A program made the translations under genes and the position numbers. 49,101 nt of DNA, taken from positions 1 through 49,101 of the IMG/VR virus record IMGVR_UViG_3300036401_000045, one strand, 5' to 3'. This stretch comes from a virus. Positions 34,069 to 41,161 of the stretch are shown here, in pieces (the stretch's first letter is position 1; the number at the start of each line of letters is the position of its first letter). The notes below the pieces were generated by a model, which worked only from the letters and a program-made list of their open reading frames with translations, did no database searches and was not told the origin of the DNA.

Positions 34069-35343
34069 TCACTTTCTCCTCAGGGCTCTGGACGTTTTAA
34101 GAGTTCGATTGGCCCCTTCCGCGAACTCTTTATTGATTTCTATCCCAAGAACGTATCGCGCGTTAAGCGACTCAGCCGCTCGCAGCGAACTTCCACTACC
34201 ACAGGTGGGGTCAAGGACAAGACTACTTTCGTCCACAAACATCCTGAAGAAGTTGCGCAGGACTGGTTCGGGTTTGATAGACATATGCTGCGAGCGGTCA
34301 GTCGGCGCAGCGTAAGCATTGCTAATTGGAGCGACAATCTTGCGATCACCTCGTGAACCGAAGAACGCTGTTTCATAAATCCTCCGAGGCCCCCGCGACG
34401 GATCAGGTAAGATGCCCACGTTGTCGGACTTGAGCCAGATTAAAGGGAAAGGATCAAAAAGTATATCGCTATAACGAGTAAAGTGATCGAGGGTAGAATA
34501 GTAATTGTGCATGGAGAACCAAAACATGAAATGACAAGACTCAGTTGTAAGACGATCAAGGTTCCTTGTAAGGCAATTAACCAAATTCCAATAAGTGCTG
34601 TCAGTGTCGGCATAGCCACCATGCGTCGGGGCCGACCCCTGATTAAAGCTGTCAGCGCCGATACCATAAGGGAAATCACAATGGATGAAATTGAAACGAG
34701 GTCCATCGTAAGCTGGAGCCCACTCCAAGAAGCTAGTATTGAGGACACTTTCAATCTCCTCTCCTTCAAGTGGCTTCGCGATGTTCGCGACGGCGCGGAG
34801 TTGGATCAAGGCCTCCTCGTCTTTCCGTGCGCTGGTTCGCTCCGTAATGCCCTTGGCCGTGGAGTACTTTGGAGCCTCAATAACTCTTGGATTACCGGAT
34901 ACCAGTTCCTTGGCAACCACGATCTTGTCAGCAATGGTTTGCTGAGGAATACCCAACGCCACACCAGTATCCTCTTGGGTCCACGTAGGCTCAGAGGCTT
35001 TGCGGAGGTTGTGGTAATTGTAGATCGCCTGGCACTCTTCCTGCCAAGTAAGGTTCGACCTCTTAATGTTCTCCTCGAGTTCGATCTCATGAAGGCGCGA
35101 CTCCTCTAGTTCATCCGTGTATTGAGCAGATATATGAGTATGACCAAGATTAGCACAAGCAGCGAGGCGACGCTCGCCGGCAACCAGGGTGTTCTGTCGG
35201 GTGATAACAATAGGATGAATAAGTCCAAGACGATTGATGCTATCAGCAAGCTCATCAAGATTGGGTAGGTCATTACGTTGCCTCCCTTCGCGATCAACGA
35301 AGATCGAAGCGATTTCAACGCTGTGAAATTGGCCGGAGGTCAT
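34069..35343 (-). CDS. ParB-like domain fused to DNA methyltransferase
   Basis: 424 residues. The N-terminal ParB/Srx-like domain has IHPIVI (42-47), LVAGERRLAAC (53-63) and ENIKRSNLTW (91-100), with a helical HTH-like stretch to about 145. The C-terminal half is an amino-methyltransferase with the catalytic motif first, DFPYG (223-227, a variant of (D/N)PPY), and the AdoMet-binding LDPTCGSGSS later (377-386), the order of beta-class enzymes. It probably methylates N6-adenine or N4-cytosine, perhaps to evade restriction or mark phage DNA. The start overlaps the motif ggtatggtcc. Confidence 0.88.
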   Translation of the reverse strand: MTSGQFHSVEIASIFVDREGRQRNDLPNLDELADSINRLGLIHPIVITRQNTLVAGERRLAACANLGHTHISAQYTDELEESRLHEIELEENIKRSNLTWQEECQAIYNYHNLRKASEPTWTQEDTGVALGIPQQTIADKIVVAKELVSGNPRVIEAPKYSTAKGITERTSARKDEEALIQLRAVANIAKPLEGEEIESVLNTSFLEWAPAYDGPRFNFIHCDFPYGIGADSFNQGSAPTHGGYADTDSTYWNLVNCLTRNLDRLTTESCHFMFWFSMHNYYSTLDHFTRYSDILFDPFPLIWLKSDNVGILPDPSRGPRRIYETAFFGSRGDRKIVAPISNAYAAPTDRSQHMSIKPEPVLRNFFRMFVDESSLVLDPTCGSGSSLRAAESLNARYVLGIEINKEFAEGANRTLKTSRALRRK

Positions 35344-35353
35344 GGTATGGTCC
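35344..35353 (+). promoter_or_regulatory. Intergenic motif GGTATGGYCC, copy at the methyltransferase start
   Basis: Reads ggtatggtcc, directly before the ParB-methyltransferase ATG. Same core as at 99, 41143 (nine of ten), 47118 and 48867. Confidence 0.4.
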
Positions 35354-35603
35354 TAACGGTTCCCGGTTAGTATGTATAGAACCCTGCCCCCGGCGGAGTC
35401 GGAAAACAACACCGGGGACAGGGCGGGCGACAGGTATGGGTGAGTTCCTGTCTCCCATCTGAAGGGCTAGGAAGAGACCTCTAATCGTCTGCCAACCTTT
35501 CGATCAACAGCCTCACGGTCGGTGTTCTGTGAACCGCCGGGGTGGACTCGCACCACCTGTCTCAACCTAACCCCATTTTTAGGCCGTGTTACTCGGGACC
35601 GGC
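35344..35603 (-). ncRNA. Structured intergenic RNA candidate upstream of the ParB-methyltransferase
   Basis: 260 bases without a plausible gene. Read on the - strand it folds into several stems. A 12-pair hairpin (35382-35393 with 35412-35423) has an 18-base loop; a 6-pair hairpin is at 35429-35434 with 35447-35452; a 9-pair stem is at 35578-35586 with 35600-35608. In the 12-pair hairpin the one irregular pair is G-U on the - strand but C-A on the + strand, so the fold favours a - strand transcript. The loop contains UUCCGACUCC, the exact complement of the ribosome-site box GGAGTCGGAA used by several phage genes. It may be a leader, a processed small RNA, or both. I cannot match it to a known RNA family. 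Confidence 0.5.
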
Positions 35604-36041
35604 CTAAACCTTTGCGGTGTTCTTGACCTGCGCGAACACCTGCTTTCCGTCATCGCTGGTCTGATGGGACAGCGTGACCAGAACCTGCTTTCCCATCGAC
35701 TCACCGATCAAAGCACTGCGATTGCCCTTCGAGCGATCCAGACCGAGGTTCTCGAAGAACTGATCGAGACGCCATGCGGCATCGTCAGTCAGCCACATGG
35801 TATGCTTGACCTTCTTATCCTGAAGGGCCTTCTCCTTCAAAGCATCGTGGAGGGCCTGTTGGTCTACGTCGCCTTGAGCCTGGATGGGCTTCATATTGAA
35901 GGTGACGCAGTAGTTGTTGTTCTTCCCCTTCTGGGCGATTTCCGGCTGACCATCCACGATCATGAGGTAAGTGCCGACGGGAAGGGCGGAAGGTGGTTCA
36001 GCGTTTGCGGGTTGGTTGAGGATTTCTTGGAACGAGGCCAT
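35604..36041 (-). CDS. SSB-like / DUF669-like phage protein
   Basis: 145 residues. PPSALPVGTYLMIVDGQPEI, CVTFNMKPIQAQGDVD, KHTMWLTDDAAWRLDQFFEN and a closing VLVTLSHQTSDDGKQVFAQV resemble small OB-fold-type single-strand-binding proteins found in phage recombination operons. Its place between recombination genes and the polymerase supports this. The start follows aaggat. Assignment is by pattern and context. Confidence 0.6.
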   Translation of the reverse strand: MASFQEILNQPANAEPPSALPVGTYLMIVDGQPEIAQKGKNNNYCVTFNMKPIQAQGDVDQQALHDALKEKALQDKKVKHTMWLTDDAAWRLDQFFENLGLDRSKGNRSALIGESMGKQVLVTLSHQTSDDGKQVFAQVKNTAKV

Positions 36042-36044
36042 GTT

Positions 36045-36455
36045 TCAGATCCTTTCTTCGTGCAGACGTGTTGATTTGATTTTGGCGAGATCTTCTGCGG
36101 ATTTTTTATCAAGCCTTTGAAGCGCGTTCTCCTCCTTTAGGTCTCGTTGAAACTGCTCCTCTTCGGTTTTGATAGGATCAGTTTCAATCTGATATCCTGC
36201 AATTTCTAGCAGACCACATACTTGATGACCTGCACAAGTAAGCGTCGTGCAGTTTGTGTTCTCGTGATGCGTCTCCGCAAGACCTTTACTCATAAGAGCA
36301 CCTCTTACGGGTAGTGCTACCATGTGCGGAAATGAGTCTCCGCCGCGTTGATACATGAAAATCAACGCGCTTATTTGAGCTTCGGACAGAGCAAGATTGA
36401 ACGAGCTGCTTCTTACATACTGTCCGAAAACACTAGTTCTTCCTAGTGTATCCAT
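36045..36455 (-). CDS. Possible winged-helix phage protein
   Basis: 136 residues from the ATG at 36455 (aaagga upstream). The frame is open far upstream, but that part overlaps two other genes. ALSEAQISALIFMYQRGG, then LPVRGALMSKGLAE and LTCAGHQVCGLLEIAGY, look like a winged-helix fold with a helix-turn-helix; the C-terminus is a charged helix. It could be a DNA-binding regulator. No named family. Confidence 0.55.
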   Translation of the reverse strand: MDTLGRTSVFGQYVRSSSFNLALSEAQISALIFMYQRGGDSFPHMVALPVRGALMSKGLAETHHENTNCTTLTCAGHQVCGLLEIAGYQIETDPIKTEEEQFQRDLKEENALQRLDKKSAEDLAKIKSTRLHEERI

Positions 36456-36468
36456 AGATAAGTCCTTT

Positions 36469-36666
36469 CTATTCGACTGAGTCGACTGCATCAACAGCGT
36501 TTTGTGCGCTGTCAATTCGGTTCTGAAGCTCGTCCATTTTAAGCTGGCGGGCTTCGGTTTCTTTCTCGTTCTGAGCCTCTTCGAGCTTATCAAACTCCTC
36601 TTGAAGCTCAGAGACGTACAAGGCGAGCTTGGACGACATATCATCAGTGGCAGGTTTCTTAGCCAT
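36469..36666 (-). CDS. Small coiled-coil phage protein
   Basis: 65 residues, acidic helix with heptad-like spacing (LALYVSELQEEFDKLEEAQN). The ribosome site gaggggctaca overlaps the end of the Acb2-like gene. Unknown function. Confidence 0.6.
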   Translation of the reverse strand: MAKKPATDDMSSKLALYVSELQEEFDKLEEAQNEKETEARQLKMDELQNRIDSAQNAVDAVDSVE

Positions 36667-36675
36667 TGTAGCCCC

Positions 36676-36891
36676 TCAGAAGGTTGCAGCTTTCACGGCC
36701 CACATAGCCGCATCTTCGTAGTAGGTTTGGGCTAGGGCCCAGAGCCGTTGATGTTCGCCGTCGGCGCTGCCTTTGTTCCTCCCACTCTCACAGAGGTCGA
36801 TCAGCTCCGCGGACTTTTGCTTGAGCTGTGCGACCAGCGAGTTGTCGCTCGGATTGAACTTGATCCGAACTCTATCTTGTCCAAGAGACAT
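36676..36891 (-). CDS. Acb2/Tad1-type hairpin protein (cyclic-nucleotide sponge)
   Basis: 71 residues. RVRIKFNPSDNSLVAQLKQK, ELIDLCES, then QRLWALAQTYYEDAAMWAVK and a final AATF follow the two-helix Acb2/Tad1 hairpin domain. That domain occurs in phage proteins which bind cyclic nucleotides made by CBASS or signals of Thoeris, and so block these defences. The whole length is the domain, as in known Acb2. It is coupled to the Sak4-like gene, with aaagga as ribosome site. Family match is from memory of the pattern; ligand is not predictable. Confidence 0.75.
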   Translation of the reverse strand: MSLGQDRVRIKFNPSDNSLVAQLKQKSAELIDLCESGRNKGSADGEHQRLWALAQTYYEDAAMWAVKAATF

Positions 36892-36894
36892 ATC

Positions 36895-37671
36895 TTATCC
36901 TTTCACAGTCTTGAAGAATTCTGCTAGGCCGGTTTCTACTGGTAAAGACGCTGCCATCTTAAAGGCCGCAGGATTTTTAAGATCAATCAGCGCGGTCGGG
37001 ACGGTTTGTATGAACCTTTTGCCAGCGACCGTCTGGCATAAGGCCATGTTCTCGAAGTACGCGGGTATAGTCGGCCCAAGGGCTTGCCCTACCGATGCGG
37101 GATAGCCTTTCATAGTACCGTCTGGCCGATTTTGCCAATTGACATGAGCGATGACGACGACATGAGTATGAAAAGAGGCAGCTGTCAGTAAGGCAAGGGT
37201 GCCCTCCACCGCTTGTTGGGCTGTGTAAAACCATTGGCGGGGGTCCTTTGCACTCGGGTTCATACCCTTGGCCCAATTAAAGGCCGCGTCGGAAAGGAAG
37301 GTCAGGGAGTCGATGACGAGGACATACTCCGGTCCCCAGTCCTTGGGGATTGTCCCGTCAGACCACTTATCGAGGAGGGCCAGTCCTTTGGTAAATGCGT
37401 GAGGAACCCCGTCAAGGATCGGGCCAAGGCCACTTGATTTAAGGCGGTCCCGGAGAGACTCGAACTCGACAAACCCAAGCTTGTCTGGTGCGTCTCGTTT
37501 AATGAGTATTGGCAAAATCCCACCCGCGATCTTGTTATCGAAATCGAGAACTCGCAGTTTGTATCCCGCGCTGACAAGAGACGCGAGAGCACCTGTTTTA
37601 CCAGTTCCGCTATCTCCGACGAGAAGGAGTTTGACGATAGTGTTGACATTAGCGACCTCAAGGGTTGGCAT
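36895..37671 (-). CDS. Sak4-like / AAA_24 RecA-fold ATPase
   Basis: 258 residues from the ATG at 37671; an in-frame ATG five codons upstream is possible, and no strong ribosome site decides. Walker A is GDSGTGKT (about 19-26), a DFD segment follows near 45, Walker B is YVLVIDSLTF (about 116-125), and HVVVIAHVNW is the sensor-like strand. This is the phage nucleotide-binding protein type (Sak4/RadA-like) that helps single-strand annealing and recombination-dependent replication. It sits with an SSB-like protein and a RecB-like nuclease. Confidence 0.78.
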   Translation of the reverse strand: MPTLEVANVNTIVKLLLVGDSGTGKTGALASLVSAGYKLRVLDFDNKIAGGILPILIKRDAPDKLGFVEFESLRDRLKSSGLGPILDGVPHAFTKGLALLDKWSDGTIPKDWGPEYVLVIDSLTFLSDAAFNWAKGMNPSAKDPRQWFYTAQQAVEGTLALLTAASFHTHVVVIAHVNWQNRPDGTMKGYPASVGQALGPTIPAYFENMALCQTVAGKRFIQTVPTALIDLKNPAAFKMAASLPVETGLAEFFKTVKG

Positions 37672-37846
37672 CGGACGGACTTTCATATTCGAGGACGATC
37701 TTGACCTGACCGTAAGGAAGTGGCTCGTTGTCGAGAGGGAAGGAGACTTTGATACCGCCAAGGTCTATATCGACAAAGCGTTCCCCGCGCTCCTCTCGAG
37801 TTACATAGTGGCTTCGGGCGATAATGTGGACGACTCGGTGCTTCAT
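37658..37846 (-). CDS. Small phage protein between nuclease and Sak4-like genes
   Basis: 62 residues, beta-like pattern (HRVVHIIARSHYVTRE; GERFVDIDLGGIKVSFPLDN). The ATG overlaps the nuclease stop (ATGA), and its end overlaps the next start by 14 bases. Unknown function. Confidence 0.6.
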   Translation of the reverse strand: MKHRVVHIIARSHYVTREERGERFVDIDLGGIKVSFPLDNEPLPYGQVKIVLEYESPSDANP

Positions 37847-38820
37847 CGCGGCACCAGCGGGTTCCAGTGTTTCACATAGAAATCCGACTCGAGGAACTTA
37901 TCCCGGACCTCCGGCGACTTCGAGCAGACCTTCCGGAACGGACAGCCGCCGTACTTGTGACAGCTTTTGTCGTTCATTGGCCAGTAGCCTTCGGTGGCGT
38001 AGTGCTCTGCAAGGGCAAACCAGGCCCTAGTGTCGTGGAGCCATTCAGAGATCTGTGTGTCGGTTCGATAGGTAAATCCGCGACTAAAGCGGCTAAACCC
38101 GACAGCAATTTGTACTGCGTCAATAATGACGCCTTTGACTGGTGTTTGATAAATGACCTTAGCAGCCAAAGTATACAGTGACATTTGATTATCTGGATCG
38201 AACTGGTCAAAGTAGTTCGAGGCGACTGTGGAAGAACTAGTCTTGCGGTCCATGACATAGGTGCCTCCGGCGAAGTTGACTACGCGGTCGAGATGGCCGC
38301 AAAGGACGTAAGGGACATAGGTTTGACGTTCCTCATTGAATGAATGGTTGGTCTTTGGCCCCCACTCAAGTTCCATCTTGAAGCTCAGCTCCACTGCCGG
38401 TTGGCCGTTCGCGAGTTGTACCGTCTGCGCGGGGTCGTCCTTGAAGTGGTCGATGTACCAAATCAAGGAGCGGATCAGCGTCTCGCGGGTCTTGTTGGGA
38501 TGATCCGAGGCCCACGGACGAGCCGGGAGTTCCTCGGTGGCCGGGAGCCAGGTCTCTGTCAGCATGAACTCGACAGTGCTTCGCAAGGCATCATCGTGTT
38601 CGTGACCAAGGGAACGGAGATGATCGTAGTGCTCAAGACCGGAATGATACCAGCGGCCGAAGTCCAAGTGAACGCTGTCAGACTTTGTTCGGTAGCCGAG
38701 GATCATTGAGTACTGATACTTGCGCGGGCACTCTTTCAGCCAACCAAGGCTGGTTGAGTCCCAGGCATATTGAATGTGAGTTCCGGGTAGGAAAGGCGAG
38801 TTGATTGTGGACGAGTCCAT
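37843..38820 (-). CDS. PD-(D/E)XK nuclease, RecB/Cas4-like
   Basis: 325 residues. STSLGWLKECPRKYQYSM at the start, FGRWYHSGLEHY, then LCGHLDRVV and VMDRKTSS give the nuclease core (D and K of the DxK strand), followed by QMSLYTLAAKV. Late cysteines (CHKYGGCPFRKVC and the early C in KECPRK) could bind an iron-sulphur cluster, as in Cas4/AddB-like enzymes. It likely makes 3' ends for recombination. The start follows the shared box GGAGTCGGAA (38823-38832). Confidence 0.82.
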   Translation of the reverse strand: MDSSTINSPFLPGTHIQYAWDSTSLGWLKECPRKYQYSMILGYRTKSDSVHLDFGRWYHSGLEHYDHLRSLGHEHDDALRSTVEFMLTETWLPATEELPARPWASDHPNKTRETLIRSLIWYIDHFKDDPAQTVQLANGQPAVELSFKMELEWGPKTNHSFNEERQTYVPYVLCGHLDRVVNFAGGTYVMDRKTSSSTVASNYFDQFDPDNQMSLYTLAAKVIYQTPVKGVIIDAVQIAVGFSRFSRGFTYRTDTQISEWLHDTRAWFALAEHYATEGYWPMNDKSCHKYGGCPFRKVCSKSPEVRDKFLESDFYVKHWNPLVPR

Positions 38821-38822
38821 GT

Positions 38823-38832
38823 TTCCGACTCC
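38823..38832 (-). promoter_or_regulatory. GGAGTCGGAA ribosome-site box of the nuclease gene
   Basis: GGAG is the ribosome site, eight bases from the ATG at 38820. TCGGAA is shared with four other gene starts and one orphan copy. It is fully complementary to the loop at 35395-35404 read on the - strand. Confidence 0.65.
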
Positions 38833-39030
38833 TTATACGAGGTTACTTTCGGCGTCGTCGAGGTGAGTGTCAGCTACGTCCAGTTCGGTGTAAGCTGACT
38901 CGAAGGTTTCTTTGAGTTCGTCGTCTTCAGTATCTTCGCAGGTCGCGATCTCGGTGTCGAGCTTATTCATTAGCTCTTTGAGCTTCTCGCGGAGGGTCTT
39001 GATCTCGGTATGGAACTGTTCTTTGGTCAT
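38833..39030 (-). CDS. Small acidic coiled-coil protein
   Basis: 65 residues, nearly all charged helix (EIKTLREKLKELMNKLDTE) with a very acidic end. Its start overlaps the preceding stop by four bases. Unknown function. Confidence 0.6.
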   Translation of the reverse strand: MTKEQFHTEIKTLREKLKELMNKLDTEIATCEDTEDDELKETFESAYTELDVADTHLDDAESNLV

Positions 39031-39227
39031 AGGTCACCTAAAATGTCGTCGAGGTTTGTGATCTTCGTGACGGAGCTGGCGTCTTTCATCTTCTTGGTGG
39101 CCCCGGCGCTCTTCACCCCGGCGGTGAACTGAGCGCGGGCGTTTCGATAGTAGGCGATGATTTCATCGAGGTTCTCTTTCGTTAGCTTGAGGGGGTCCTC
39201 GGTGAATAGTGTAGCTATGTCGCTCAT
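39027..39227 (-). CDS. Small phage protein
   Basis: 66 residues (LTKENLDEIIAYYRNARAQF, Lys-rich, ending NLDDILGDL). Similar small proteins accompany recombination genes in phages. It overlaps both neighbours by four bases. Unknown function. Confidence 0.6.
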   Translation of the reverse strand: MSDIATLFTEDPLKLTKENLDEIIAYYRNARAQFTAGVKSAGATKKMKDASSVTKITNLDDILGDL

Positions 39228-39424
39228 ATGTCCTCCAATGGAAGTTTGAGTTGTGGGGTGTTTTGTGCAACGGTCTCTTCAACACGCTTGAGATGACCCA
39301 TTACAAGTTCGCGGATTACCTTGCTCGCTCCGAGCCGACCGTGAAGGATGCGGAGCCGGTCAACGTCACCCTTTCGCAGGTTCAACGTGACCTTCTCCAT
39401 TTCGTAGTTCTCGGTGCGCTTCAT
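39224..39424 (-). CDS. Small ribbon-helix-helix-like protein
   Basis: 66 residues from the ATG at 39424 (gaggaa six bases upstream, overlapping the preceding stop). The strand MEKVTLNLRKGDVDRLRILH followed by two helices (LGASKVIRELVMGHLKRVE) is the ribbon-helix-helix layout of small DNA-binding regulators. It is one of the few regulator candidates in the genome; targets unknown. Confidence 0.6.
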   Translation of the reverse strand: MKRTENYEMEKVTLNLRKGDVDRLRILHGRLGASKVIRELVMGHLKRVEETVAQNTPQLKLPLEDI

Positions 39425-39624
39425 TGCAGTTTCCTCTTTACTAACCAAAGGTCCTTATCAGGATTGACCGGAGAGAGTTGAATTGCGATACAATCCAGAT
39501 CAGGATCATTGAGTTCCTTGCGTATGGCGTAAAGCTTCTGGCGGGTGAGGTCGATATCGTTCGTAGTGATAACGACACCGACCTCACTGCCAAGAGCCTC
39601 ATACCAAAGCTCACGAAAGTTCAC
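39421..39624 (-). CDS. Small phage protein
   Basis: 67 residues, mixed alpha/beta (VGVVITTNDIDLTRQKLYAI; DLDCIAIQLSPVNPDKDLWL). Overlaps both neighbours by four bases. Unknown function. Confidence 0.6.
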   Translation of the reverse strand: MNFRELWYEALGSEVGVVITTNDIDLTRQKLYAIRKELNDPDLDCIAIQLSPVNPDKDLWLVKRKLQ

Positions 39625-40133
39625 TCCATTAACTCCGTCGTGGCGTTGATAACCTCCAAAGCCGCGTCGATCTCATGCGGTTCGGTGCGGTAGAGCGACA
39701 GCATCTTATCTCGCCGCTCGGGATCGTAGTGGCGGACGATGGTGATTTGCTGAGGCGCTCCGGTAGACTGAGGGAGCGTACCCTCGCGGAGGCCCCGGTC
39801 GGTCAGCTTCGACCAAGTAGCGAAATCGACCCCGGCATACTCGCGCCGACGCCAGACCCATTCAGAGATCGACTTGGTAACATCTTTGTCGCCAAGCTTG
39901 ATCGTGACCTTCGTGGCGAGGTTGGTACGCTGGATCGCGCAGAGGAGACGGACGTTCTCCTGCGAGGTATCGTCACAGCCTTGCAACCACTCGACAATCT
40001 TCGCGGCGGTTTCAGGGCCGTAAAGAGGCGTCTCGTGAGAGAGGTTCGCGGAAACGCTTCCGATCCGAGTTTGAAGGTCAAAAATCTTCTCCTTGTTCGC
40101 TTTGACCCTTTTCATCGCTTCGATAATCTTCAT
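39621..40133 (-). CDS. Helical protein, possibly DIP1984/septicolysin-like
   Basis: 170 residues with aaggat as ribosome site. Helices (MKIIEAMKRVKANKEKIFDL) and the middle segment IQRTNLATKV weakly resemble the DIP1984 helical-bundle family, which is often found in phages without known function. The rest (WVWRRREYAGVDFATWSKLT) is not diagnostic. I report the resemblance only as a lead. Confidence 0.6.
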   Translation of the reverse strand: MKIIEAMKRVKANKEKIFDLQTRIGSVSANLSHETPLYGPETAAKIVEWLQGCDDTSQENVRLLCAIQRTNLATKVTIKLGDKDVTKSISEWVWRRREYAGVDFATWSKLTDRGLREGTLPQSTGAPQQITIVRHYDPERRDKMLSLYRTEPHEIDAALEVINATTELME

Positions 40134-40413
40134 TTTTGATCCTTACTAAGCTTCGAAAACGTGGGAGTGGAACGGTGGCGTCTGATAAATCATACTCCTC
40201 GATGGTTCCATCAGACGTATAACAAATGATGTAGTCCGTTTTAGTAGTGCCGCCTACACAGGAAGCCGGGGAAGTCCACTTTGACGAACAACTAAACTTT
40301 CTCCCGGTCATTTTGATCGCAGCCTTAAAACGTACAACTGACGGACTTGCGGTAATTGAGACTTGCTTCCTTACCGCTTGAGACTTGCACCCTTGCCTTT
40401 CGTTTGGAGCCAT
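40078..40413 (-). CDS. Doubtful ORF next to the tRNA-like gene
   Basis: 111 codons, overlapping the next gene by 56 bases. The upstream half has no ribosome site and unremarkable composition; an internal ATG at 40311 would give 77 residues with a more protein-like part (TDYIICYTSDGTIEEYDLSD). It may be a real small gene starting at 40311, or only an open frame. No function recognised. Confidence 0.3.
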   Translation of the reverse strand: MAPNERQGCKSQAVRKQVSITASPSVVRFKAAIKMTGRKFSCSSKWTSPASCVGGTTKTDYIICYTSDGTIEEYDLSDATVPLPRFRSLVRIKNEDYRSDEKGQSEQGEDF

Positions 40414-40420
40414 CCAAAGG

Positions 40421-40492
40421 CACCAACAGCGGGATTTGAACCCACGACCTTCTGATCCAGTATCAGACGCTCTACCTTTGAGCTATGTTGAA
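40421..40492 (-). tRNA. tRNA-like gene, anticodon CUG (Gln)
   Basis: 72 bases with a cloverleaf. The acceptor stem has five good pairs, a G-U and an end mismatch. U8-A9 are present, the D stem is GCTC/GAGC, the anticodon stem TCTGA/TCAGA with a seven-base loop TACTGGA, the variable loop five bases, and the T arm GTGGG-TTCAAAT-CCCGC. The anticodon by position is CUG (Gln). Position 33, almost always U, is A here. No CCA is encoded. The protein frame across it on the other strand shows the familiar false peptide of a tRNA. It could be a working phage tRNA with an odd loop, or a decaying one. Confidence 0.75.
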
Positions 40493-40539
40493 TTGTGCTC
40501 ATCTCTGTGGTGTTTATCTCTGTGCATCGACAGGACGAG

Positions 40540-40562
40540 GGGGAGGGTTTTAGGCCCTCCCC
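40540..40562 (-). terminator. Terminator-like hairpin after the 40570-41079 gene
   Basis: Perfect 8-pair G+C stem (ggggaggg / ccctcccc) with a seven-base loop, eight bases after the stop on the - strand. No U-run follows, so it may be an imperfect terminator or a transcript-stabilising end. Confidence 0.45.
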
Positions 40563-40569
40563 GATTGCC

Positions 40570-41079
40570 TTACGCCGCGACGGCCTTCGGCTCTTTCTGC
40601 TTCAGGCCGGAGACGAGATCCGAAAGATCCTCGGCAGCCGCCAGTTGGGCCTCTTCGACGCGCTGCTTGGCCAAGGTCATGATCGGCTCGCCGCGCGGGG
40701 AAGCGAGGAGCTTCTTTGCCGCCTCGGTAATCGCAGAGGTCTCGACCGAAGCCAGCTTGACGCCCTTCTTCTTAAGCGCTGCCCGGATTTGGTTCTTCGC
40801 GATATTCATCGCCTCGCTCATGACCGGATCGCGAGTGACCCCACCGACGCGGACGCCGAATTGATAGTCGGCAGCGTAGTCGGAGAACTCGGCCTGGAGA
40901 ACCTCTTGATCGAACTCGTTTTTCTCCACGGCCTCCTTGACACGCTTCGCAAAGTTGTTGCGGAGATTTTCGTGATAGGTCTGGTTCAATGCCGAAGCCT
41001 CGCCGGCGGTCAACTCATGGCCTTCCTCATAGCGGGACGGAGCATCGAAGGTCTTGCCAGAAATAGTAATCTGTTCCAT
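40570..41079 (-). CDS. Phage protein, paralogue of 48224-48700
   Basis: 169 residues from the ATG at 41079 (aaggat upstream). The central block, GGVTRDPVMSEAMNIAKNQI then RAALKKKGVKL and AITEAAKKLL, is shared with the protein at 48224-48700 (GERDPVRSEAIKLATKAV; HAAIKKAGKK; AIREKAVANI). The rest is helical and charged. Each copy has its own sigma70-like promoter, so the two may be strongly expressed. Unknown function; a nucleoid- or DNA-associated role is only a guess. Confidence 0.7.
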   Translation of the reverse strand: MEQITISGKTFDAPSRYEEGHELTAGEASALNQTYHENLRNNFAKRVKEAVEKNEFDQEVLQAEFSDYAADYQFGVRVGGVTRDPVMSEAMNIAKNQIRAALKKKGVKLASVETSAITEAAKKLLASPRGEPIMTLAKQRVEEAQLAAAEDLSDLVSGLKQKEPKAVAA

Positions 41080-41128
41080 GTTCAAAATCCTTGGTTGGTT
41101 GCCTTTGGCCCGTTTGGGCCGACTATGC

Positions 41129-41158
41129 ACGATACGGCACCGGGTATGGCCGTGTCAA
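41129..41158 (-). promoter_or_regulatory. Sigma70-like promoter for 40570-41079
   Basis: TTGACA (41153-41158) and TATCGT (41129-41134) with an 18-base spacer. The spacer contains a near copy of the intergenic motif (ggtatggcc on the + strand, 41143-41151), so a protein bound there could block the promoter. Confidence 0.65.
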
Positions 41159-41161
41159 GCG

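Noticed and set aside
34440-34769. Leftward hydrophobic ORF that looks like a membrane protein
   Set aside because: Lies inside the ParB-methyltransferase gene in another frame, with no ribosome site; the Leu/Ile richness comes from the overlapping gene.
35344-35603. Small ORF of 47 codons within the intergenic RNA region
   Set aside because: Its ATG has no ribosome site, composition is Arg/Pro-rich, and the frame overlaps the methyltransferase start. A structured RNA explains the stretch better.
35344-35603. Cobalamin riboswitch or another known Rfam class
   Set aside because: A short piece (ggtgcgagtcc) recalls a cobalamin element, but the rest of the conserved core is missing and the downstream gene is unrelated to that pathway.
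40385-40864. Rightward ORF of 159 codons
   Set aside because: It reads across the tRNA-like gene and gives the familiar false peptide of a tRNA in antisense, then runs opposite the 40570-41079 gene. No ribosome site.
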